From Nocardioides sp. Iso805N (GTDB lineage: Bacteria; Actinomycetota; Actinomycetes; Propionibacteriales; Nocardioidaceae): a DNA stretch of 64,000 bases. Below, in pieces: positions 58,661 to 64,000 of this stretch. The position numbers and the translations under genes are program-made. The notes under the pieces were generated by a model. The model was not told the origin of the DNA. It searched no databases and saw nothing but the letters and a program-made list of their open reading frames with translations. Each line of letters begins with the position of its first letter. The first letter of the stretch is position 1. The DNA is taken from positions 51,089-115,088 of the forward strand of contig NZ_KB822585.1 in NCBI RefSeq assembly GCF_000364605.1, given 5' to 3'.

Positions 58661-61120
58661 TCAGCCGCCGAACGTGCTGCGTACGGCAAGCTGCCGCGCG
58701 AGCTGGTCGGCGCAGTCCACCAGCACGCGCCGCAGCGGAAGGTCGAGGCCTGGCAGGTCGATCGTCGCGTGTGCGCGCGCCAAGGTGGCGTCCTGCACCG
58801 ATCCGGCCGGGAAGAACGCCTCAGCGGCGGTGGCCAGCACCCAGCCCGACCGCACCTTGACGGTGTCGGGCACTTCGGCGAAGTAGCGCTCGACGTACGG
58901 CGCCGTCAGCTCGTCCGGACCACGCCAGAGCCCCTGGCCGGCGGCCACGACCTCGTAGTTGGGCAGGTTCGTCTCGCCGGTGAAGACCGACCAGGCGTAC
59001 GCCTTCGCCTCGGCGTCCGGCAGCGAGCAGAGGGCGCCGGTCAGCGCGACGCGGGCGTCGTTGGCGGGCTCGGCGTCGTACGCCGCCTGGAGCTCCTCGC
59101 GGGTGATGGCGCCAAGCGCCGCCAGTCGGCCGAGCAGCCGCCAGCGCAGGTCGAGGTCGAGGTCGATGCCCTGGGGAGTGGCGGCGAGCCAGCCCCGCAG
59201 CACGCCGCTGTCCTCGGCCGACCGGATCGCCGCCCGGAAGCCGGCCAGCTGCTGCTCGGAGCCGACGTCGGTGGAGGTGATCTTGCCGAGTGCGGCCTCG
59301 TGCAACCGCGCCAGCGAGCCGTCCGGCGCCACCGGCACGACGTCGCGGAACAGCCAGGCGATGGTCCGCCGGGCGGTGTCCTCGGTGTCCTCGACGGGGA
59401 AGCTGGCCACCGCGATGTCCACGATGTCGGTGGGTGCGATGGCGGCATTGTGGAACCCGTTGCGCAGGTTGTTCCAGATGCCCGCGCGCAGCGGACCGTC
59501 GGTGACCTCGGGCAGGAGCCGCTTGAGCGCTGTGACGGTGGTCTGGTCGGGGATCAGCACCGCCCACGTGTCGTCGTACGGGTCGAGGATGATCGCCTCG
59601 CCCTCGAGCGGCCGGGGCGTCGACGCGGCGGAGACGCTGACCTGCTCGGTGCGCCATCCTGCCCCATCGTTCACCGCTGCGCGGAAGGCGTGCGAGCGGT
59701 CGGCCGGGTGGTCTGCCGGGGGGGTACGCAGCAGCACGCCCGCGCTGCGGTCGTAGGTGATGGTGTCTGGGCCGGCGGTGCGCAGCCACTGCGCCGCGAA
59801 GTCGCCCAGGTCGGCGGCGCCGGCACGCTGCCAGGAGTCGAACAGGTCGTGCATCGTCGCGTTGCCGAAGCGGTGGCGGTTGAAGTGGTCGACCACGCCG
59901 CCGAAGAACACCTCGTCGCCGAGGCGTGCGGCGAGCTGGCGCAGGATGGCCGAGCCCTTCGAGTAGGAGATGCCGTCGAAGTCCTGGAGCGCCGCGACAG
60001 CGTCCTCCGCTCCGTTGCCGGCGACCGGGTGGGTGGAGGGCCGCTGGTCGGCGACCAGGCCCCACTGCCGGCGGGAGTAGGACAGGTCGGCCCAGGCGTC
60101 GGCGTACTCGGTGACGTCGGCGGTCACCCGGTTGCCCATGTACTCGGCGAACGACTCGTTGAGCCACAGGTCGTCCCACCAGGCCGGTGTGACCAGGTTG
60201 CCGAACCACTGGTGCGCCATCTCGTGCGCGACGGTGGTGGCACGCTGGATGCGGATGCCGCGGGTGACCCGGGAGGTGAAGATCAGCGGGTCGCGGAAGG
60301 TCACGCAGCCCGGGTTCTCCATCGCGCCGGCGTTGAACTCCGGCACGAACGCCTGGTGATAGTTGCCGAACGGGTAGCGGATCCCGAACAGTCGGTGGAA
60401 CTCGTCGAAGCACTGCTTGGTCAAGGTGAACAGCTCGTCGGCGTCCTTGTCCAGGTCCTTGGCCAGGCTGGCGCGGGCGGAGAGGCCGAGCGGTATGACA
60501 CCGTCGCTGAGCCGGTGCTCGTCGTGGAGCACGTGGTAGGGACCGGCGACGAGTGTGACGAAGTAGGTCGACAGCGGCTGGCTCTGCTCCAGCTCCCACT
60601 CACCCGGCGCGACCTGCTGCCCGGGCGCGTTGCCGATCACGACCCAATCCCGCGGGGCCCGCACGTGCAGCGTGTACGGCGCCTTCAGGTCGGGCTGGTC
60701 GAAGCAGGCGAAGACGCTCGGTGCGGCGTCCATGAACGACATGCCGTAGATGTAGTGCTTGCCGTCGGCCGGGTCGACGGAGCGGTGCAGCCCCTCGCCG
60801 TCGTTGCGGAAGCGCATCGTCGCCTCCACGACCAGCTCGTTCTCGCCGCTCTGGGTGTGCAGCGGGAAGCGGCCGCGCTCGAGCAGGTCGGCGTCGAGGG
60901 GCTCGCCGTTGAGCCGGATCGCGTGGAGTCGCACCGGCTTGACGTCGACGAATGTGTCACCGCCCGCCGAGCGGAACCGGATCACGGTCCGCGAGGAGAA
61001 CTCGGTCTCGCTGGTCGCAAGGTCGAGGCTCACGTCGTACCCGATGATCTCGAGCTGAGCCTTGCGGGCCTGCGCCTCGGTGCGCTGGAGGCTGTGGAAG
61101 GGATTCTGGACACTCGACAC
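58661..61120 (-). CDS. pepN: Aminopeptidase N (M1 family)
   Basis: An 819-residue zinc aminopeptidase removing N-terminal residues from peptides. Visible: exopeptidase motif GAMEN (265-269), zinc site H299-E300-x-x-H303 (HEMAHQWFGN) and E322 (NESFAEY), and a C-terminal ERAP1-like helical domain (about 500-819). Length fits actinobacterial PepN. The GTG start follows TAGGCT by 6 nt and overlaps the edge of the 50-bp dispersed repeat, so the gene is probably leaderless. No signal peptide; cytoplasmic. Confidence 0.95.
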   Translation of the reverse strand: MSSVQNPFHSLQRTEAQARKAQLEIIGYDVSLDLATSETEFSSRTVIRFRSAGGDTFVDVKPVRLHAIRLNGEPLDADLLERGRFPLHTQSGENELVVEATMRFRNDGEGLHRSVDPADGKHYIYGMSFMDAAPSVFACFDQPDLKAPYTLHVRAPRDWVVIGNAPGQQVAPGEWELEQSQPLSTYFVTLVAGPYHVLHDEHRLSDGVIPLGLSARASLAKDLDKDADELFTLTKQCFDEFHRLFGIRYPFGNYHQAFVPEFNAGAMENPGCVTFRDPLIFTSRVTRGIRIQRATTVAHEMAHQWFGNLVTPAWWDDLWLNESFAEYMGNRVTADVTEYADAWADLSYSRRQWGLVADQRPSTHPVAGNGAEDAVAALQDFDGISYSKGSAILRQLAARLGDEVFFGGVVDHFNRHRFGNATMHDLFDSWQRAGAADLGDFAAQWLRTAGPDTITYDRSAGVLLRTPPADHPADRSHAFRAAVNDGAGWRTEQVSVSAASTPRPLEGEAIILDPYDDTWAVLIPDQTTVTALKRLLPEVTDGPLRAGIWNNLRNGFHNAAIAPTDIVDIAVASFPVEDTEDTARRTIAWLFRDVVPVAPDGSLARLHEAALGKITSTDVGSEQQLAGFRAAIRSAEDSGVLRGWLAATPQGIDLDLDLRWRLLGRLAALGAITREELQAAYDAEPANDARVALTGALCSLPDAEAKAYAWSVFTGETNLPNYEVVAAGQGLWRGPDELTAPYVERYFAEVPDTVKVRSGWVLATAAEAFFPAGSVQDATLARAHATIDLPGLDLPLRRVLVDCADQLARQLAVRSTFGG

Positions 61121-61126
61121 GTGGGC

Positions 61127-61132
61127 AGCCTA
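61127..61132 (-). promoter_or_regulatory. TAGGCT -10 box, leaderless start of pepN
   Basis: On the minus strand TAGGCT ends 6 nt before the pepN GTG. Its upstream sequence is the 50-bp dispersed repeat shared with the phosphatidyltransferase promoter. Confidence 0.55.
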
Positions 61133-61178
61133 GGCGACCAAGCGAGCGACAGCGCGAGCGAGGTACGAGCTCTGGCGC
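61129..61178 (-). repeat. 50-bp dispersed repeat, copy B
   Basis: The minus-strand sequence is identical to 45255-45304 at 46 of 50 positions. As in copy A, it ends in CCTAGG a few bases before a GTG start (here pepN), in the same orientation relative to the gene. Confidence 0.85.
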
Positions 61179-61225
61179 GGGCCGTGCCGCGCGGCGCCGG
61201 TCAACGGGTCTGGCACGCTAGGCGC

Positions 61226-61666
61226 GTGAATGACGTAGCGAAGGTCGACCGGCGGTCCATCGATCTGGAGAAGGTCGGCGAGCATCTCTTCAGGGCCACC
61301 AACGGCCGCGGCGGTGAGGTCAGCGTCGGCGTGGCCGACGGGGCGGACTTCTCGCCGGTCGAACTGCTGCTCGCAGGACTGGCCGCGTGCGGCGCGCTCG
61401 ATCTGGACTACATCACCGGCAAGCGCGCCCCGTTCGAGGCCTTCGCCGCGCGCGCGGCGGGCGACGTGGTGCGTGATGAGAACGGCAACCACGTGGTCAA
61501 TCTGGAGGTGACCTTCGATGTCACCTTCCCCGACGGTGAGGGCGGGGACGCCGCTCGCGCGGTCGTCCCCGCCACACTCGACCGTATCCGGGACCGGCTG
61601 TGCACCGTCGGACGGACGGTTCAGCTCGGCGCACCGGTGGCGTACGTCGAGGGTGCGCTCGAGTGA
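61226..61666 (+). CDS. OsmC/Ohr-family protein
   Basis: A 146-residue OsmC-like protein. The segment SPVELLLAGLAACGALDLDYI contains the conserved cysteine, and the C-terminal IRDRLCTVGRTVQLG contains the second; together they form the peroxidatic/resolving pair of hydroperoxide reductases. The first 40 residues are the dimerisation strands. The GTG start is in a 105-nt gap shared with divergent pepN; a TAGG-containing box lies close upstream. Confidence 0.88.
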   Translation: MNDVAKVDRRSIDLEKVGEHLFRATNGRGGEVSVGVADGADFSPVELLLAGLAACGALDLDYITGKRAPFEAFAARAAGDVVRDENGNHVVNLEVTFDVTFPDGEGGDAARAVVPATLDRIRDRLCTVGRTVQLGAPVAYVEGALE

Positions 61667-61694
61667 GCGTGCACCCAGGCGTGAGCGCTGTGGG

Positions 61695-61976
61695 TCAGGC
61701 CTGCGGTCCGAGCGCGAACTCGACCCGGCCATCGGGGTCGACCGCCGCGTCCAGGACCTTGTCCTCCAGGAGCTCGGCGGCTCGCTCGTCGAGGTAGACG
61801 GTGGCGCCGTCCTGCTCGACCACCTGGTCGCCAGGGTGCGCTGTCGGGGCGGCGGTGACCTCGAAGGTCTGGCTGGCGTCGTCGGACGTGATCCGAAGAC
61901 CAGCCGTGTCCGGTGCCTGCGGCTGGTGGGTGATGTTCTTGACGATCGTGCTGGCGTTCTCGGTCAGGGTGAGCAT
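61695..61976 (-). CDS. HesB/IscA-like protein lacking cysteines
   Basis: A 93-residue protein with the overall A-type carrier pattern (MLTLTENASTIVKNI, GLRITSD, VVEQDGATVYLDERAAELLEDKVLDA in part), but no cysteine at all, so it cannot bind an iron-sulfur cluster in the usual way. Actinobacteria often carry such degenerate HesB-like proteins of unknown role. GGGAGGAG precedes the ATG at 61976. Confidence 0.8.
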   Translation of the reverse strand: MLTLTENASTIVKNITHQPQAPDTAGLRITSDDASQTFEVTAAPTAHPGDQVVEQDGATVYLDERAAELLEDKVLDAAVDPDGRVEFALGPQA

Positions 61977-62065
61977 GATGGCTCCTCCCGGGTTGGGTGC
62001 ATGTCCTCTGGCCAATACCCCGATAGACAGGGCTTACACGGACGCGGCGGACGACGTAGCCCAGA

Positions 62066-62821
62066 TCACCCGACCGTGACCGAGGTGATGTCGACCGGCT
62101 TCTTCGGGTGGCCGTCGCCCTGACCGTTGGCGTTGTCGGTGCCCGCCGCGGCGTCCGCGATGATCGCCTTCACGCCGGCCGCGTCGATGGTGCCGAAGAC
62201 GGCGTAGTTCGGCGGCAGCGGGCTGTCTGCGTAGACCAGGAAGAACTGCGAGCCGTTGGTGTTCGCGCCCGCGTTGGCCATAGCCACCGTCCCCGCGGGG
62301 TAGGTCTTGATCGTCTCGCCGGCCGCCGAGGTGCCCTCCTTGTCCGTCACCAGGGCCTTGGCGCCGTCGAGCTCGTCGGCGAAGGTGTAGCCCGGCCCGC
62401 CGGAACCCGTACCGCTGGGGTCGCCGCACTGCAGCACATCGATGCCTTCGGTGGTGAGCCGGTGGCAGCTGGTCTTGTCGAAGTACTTCTGCTTCGCCAG
62501 CGACACGAACGAATTGACGGTGCACGGTGCGGTGTCAGCGTCGAGCGTCAGGCCGATGTCGCCGATCGAGGTGTGCATCGTGGCGGCGACCTTGCCGGAG
62601 ACTGCGGGCGTCGCCGGGGGAGTGCTGACCTTCACGCCCGCCGAGCCCGCGCCGCTGCTCGGGTAGGTGCAGGTGGTCGCCCCACCGGCGGCGGCACTGC
62701 TCGATGATGCGGCCGGCGAGGTAGTCGCGGAGTCGGTCGCCTTGGAGTCGTCGCTTCCGCATCCGGACAGGAGCAGGACCGGGACGAGGGCGGTCAGGGC
62801 GATCGAGGCGCGCAAGAGCAT
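62066..62821 (-). CDS. Cyclophilin-type peptidyl-prolyl isomerase lipoprotein
   Basis: A 251-residue exported lipoprotein: signal peptide with lipobox LLSGC, Ser/Ala/Thr-rich linker (25-60), then a cyclophilin domain (MHTSIGDIGLTLDADTAPCT, FDKTSCHRLTTEGIDVLQCGDP in part, GTVAMANAGANTNGSQFFLV in part). It likely assists folding of exported proteins. The start ATG follows TAGGAT by 6 nt, where TAG is also the stop codon of the upstream HNH gene. Confidence 0.92.
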   Translation of the reverse strand: MLLRASIALTALVPVLLLSGCGSDDSKATDSATTSPAASSSSAAAGGATTCTYPSSGAGSAGVKVSTPPATPAVSGKVAATMHTSIGDIGLTLDADTAPCTVNSFVSLAKQKYFDKTSCHRLTTEGIDVLQCGDPSGTGSGGPGYTFADELDGAKALVTDKEGTSAAGETIKTYPAGTVAMANAGANTNGSQFFLVYADSPLPPNYAVFGTIDAAGVKAIIADAAAGTDNANGQGDGHPKKPVDITSVTVG

Positions 62822-62827
62822 GGCTGG

Positions 62828-62833
62828 ATCCTA
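62828..62833 (-). promoter_or_regulatory. TAGGAT -10 box overlapping a stop codon
   Basis: On the minus strand TAGGAT lies 6 nt before the cyclophilin ATG. Its first three bases (62831-62833) are the TAG stop of the HNH gene. Confidence 0.5.
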
Positions 62834-64000
62834 GGCCGCGACTCGACGCAGGCACTTGCGGCGGTACCGGTAGTCGCCGCTGGGGAGCCTGATGGTTTCG
62901 TAGGTGGGGTCGTGTGCTTTGCGGTGGTGGTGGCCGCAGAGGAGGGCGGCGTTGGTCAGGTCGGTGGGTCCGCCTCGGCTCCAGGGATTTTCGTGGTGGG
63001 CGTCGCACCAGGTCGCGGGCACGGTGCAGCCCTCGGCGCGGCAGTGCCGATCGCGGATTCTGAGGGCTTTGTGTTGGGCGGGGGAGAAGAGGCGTCTGGC
63101 TCGGCCGAGGTCGAGGGGTTCGGACTTGCCGCCGAGGACGTAGGGGATGACCGCGGCGGTGCAGGCCAGTCGCCGTGCTTCCCCGGCGGGGACGTTGGTG
63201 TCGCCGAGTTGGGCGATGCCGAGCTCGCTGTGCAGGTACTCGATGGGGATCGTGACGATCACGGCGGTGGTGTCGCCGCCGTGGGCGGGGACACGGTCGC
63301 CGGGCACGCATTCGAGGAGCTGGGCGAAGGCGTCGGCGAAGAGCCGGTTGCGGGGGCGCACTCTGCCGTCGGCCTCCAGGGCCGCGACCCGAGGTTGGGC
63401 GAAGGCCTCCAGCAGGGTGTGGAGGCGTTCGCCGACGGCTTCGGGCACGAGCGCGTGGATGCGGGTCATGCCGTTGCCGTGGTCGCTGATCGTCAACGTG
63501 GCCTTGGCGTGCGCGGCCTCCTCCAATCGACGGATGGCGTCGGCCTCTGCTGCTTCCGCGATCTCGGGCGCGACCACCTCCAACAGATGCGCCGCCAGCT
63601 GGCGCAGGTCCTTGGGGCAGTGCTGGGTGGCGAGGTCGCACAGGTGTGCCTCGGCGCGCTCCACGACATCGGTGGGCAGGTCGTCGGGCAGGGCAGCGAG
63701 CCCGTCGAGGATCACCCGGGCATGCTCGAGACTGAACCGACCCTGCGCCAACGCGGCCCGCACCACCGGCCGCTGCTCCAGGCCGCGCGCCAGAGCCAGC
63801 GCCGCGTGCGCGGCCCTGCTGTCGACGACCTCCTGGGCGACCAGCCAGGACGCGACGTCACGTGCGCCGATCTCCTCGGCCACGTCCTGGGCGCTGGCGA
63901 TAACCCGTAGTTCGAGCTCTTCGAGACGGGCCCGGAGCCGCCGCAGGTCGAGGATGGTGGCGGCTTTGTCGGTGGTGGAGAGGAAGATCGGATTCGCATC
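62831..64000 (-). CDS. DUF222-HNH endonuclease (13E12-repeat type), 5' end outside the window
   Basis: The frame is open to the window edge; 389 residues are visible. DUF222 covers most of the N-terminal part (ARGLEQRPVVRAALAQGRFS, LEHARVILDGLAALPDDLP) and the C-terminal HNH domain has CRAEGC, WCDAHHENPWSRGGPTDLTN in part, and LLCGHHHRKAH. Such proteins occur in many copies in actinobacterial genomes; biological role unknown. No direct repeats or target-site features are seen to suggest recent insertion. Confidence 0.92.
   Translation of the reverse strand, partial: DANPIFLSTTDKAATILDLRRLRARLEELELRVIASAQDVAEEIGARDVASWLVAQEVVDSRAAHAALALARGLEQRPVVRAALAQGRFSLEHARVILDGLAALPDDLPTDVVERAEAHLCDLATQHCPKDLRQLAAHLLEVVAPEIAEAAEADAIRRLEEAAHAKATLTISDHGNGMTRIHALVPEAVGERLHTLLEAFAQPRVAALEADGRVRPRNRLFADAFAQLLECVPGDRVPAHGGDTTAVIVTIPIEYLHSELGIAQLGDTNVPAGEARRLACTAAVIPYVLGGKSEPLDLGRARRLFSPAQHKALRIRDRHCRAEGCTVPATWCDAHHENPWSRGGPTDLTNAALLCGHHHRKAHDPTYETIRLPSGDYRYRRKCLRRVAA

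Noticed and set aside
58628..61666. Long plus-strand open frame opposite pepN
   Set aside because: Antisense to a complete aminopeptidase N with GAMEN and HExxH motifs. Only the final part from 61226 is a gene (OsmC).
62831..64000. HNH gene as part of a group II intron or intein
   Set aside because: There is no reverse transcriptase, intron secondary-structure motif or split host gene; the DUF222 domain identifies the stand-alone 13E12-type family.

Overview
This 64 kb window is uniformly GC-rich and reads as ordinary chromosome of a high-GC actinobacterium. The best fit is Propionibacteriales, a Nocardioides-like organism. Evidence for this: many GTG starts, long chains of ATGA/GTGA overlapping genes, an F420-type LLM oxidoreductase, the block pgsA2-like / DUF881 / sbp / DUF881 / gcvH / garA-like / ftsR-like MerR / BFN nuclease / MerR / gcvP in the order known from Mycobacterium tuberculosis, and a DUF222-HNH (13E12-type) gene. 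The placement is inferred from gene content; no rRNA or other marker gene is present. I found no tRNA, rRNA, insertion sequence, prophage or CRISPR array, and no gene-free stretch longer than 300 bases.

Region 1 (485-24688) is the most interesting. It is a catabolic island that appears to take tryptophan, or tryptophan/kynurenine-containing peptides, to anthranilate and then through a CoA-dependent aromatic route. The left, minus-strand operon (7635 down to 1392) encodes a FAH-family hydrolase, a small cupin, a TesB-type thioesterase, an aryl-CoA ligase and a two-domain FAD monooxygenase/OYE reductase of the 2-aminobenzoyl-CoA/salicylyl-CoA type, followed by a PaaX regulator; a RidA gene is divergent. 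A second minus-strand operon (11365 down to 8198) encodes RidA, an F420-dependent LLM enzyme, tryptophan 2,3-dioxygenase and a second PaaX. An S9 peptidase and a DUF885 metallopeptidase-like protein flank a seven-gene plus-strand operon (15216-22957) in which a complete Dpp/Opp-type ABC importer runs by overlapping stop/start codons straight into an alpha/beta-hydrolase (probable N-formylkynurenine formamidase) and kynureninase. A class I glutamine-amidotransferase-like gene and a divergent LysR regulator close the island. No beta-oxidation genes accompany the aryl-CoA module. Cupin, FAH, thioesterase and RidA genes stand in their place, which suggests a lower pathway different from the one described in Azoarcus.

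Region 2 (24696-38501) carries a flippase-like membrane protein, a TDT-family transporter with a divergent LysR regulator, a phosphoketolase/acetate kinase operon, an exported HtrA-like protease with a Gly/Ser/Tyr repeat, a GAF-domain regulator with an aldehyde dehydrogenase and a DUF779 protein, and a pyruvate-oxidase-like TPP enzyme. Much of this is C2 (acetyl-phosphate, acetate, aldehyde) metabolism. A secreted sedolisin-type protease follows (38650-40455).

Region 3 (40640-54318) is conserved housekeeping: an acidic membrane protein, a spermidine-synthase-fold protein, two CNNM/HlyC-like proteins, and the M. tuberculosis Rv1822-Rv1832-like block ending in a glycine riboswitch and gcvP. Region 4 (54423-64000) holds sbcC/sbcD, aminopeptidase N, an OsmC protein, a cysteine-free HesB-like protein, a cyclophilin lipoprotein and the 3' part of a DUF222-HNH gene.

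Regulatory signals include TANNNT -10 boxes 6-7 nt before start codons (probable leaderless mRNAs), a shared operator-like motif in two promoters of the tryptophan island, a 50-bp dispersed repeat in front of two unrelated genes, and several strong hairpin terminators.
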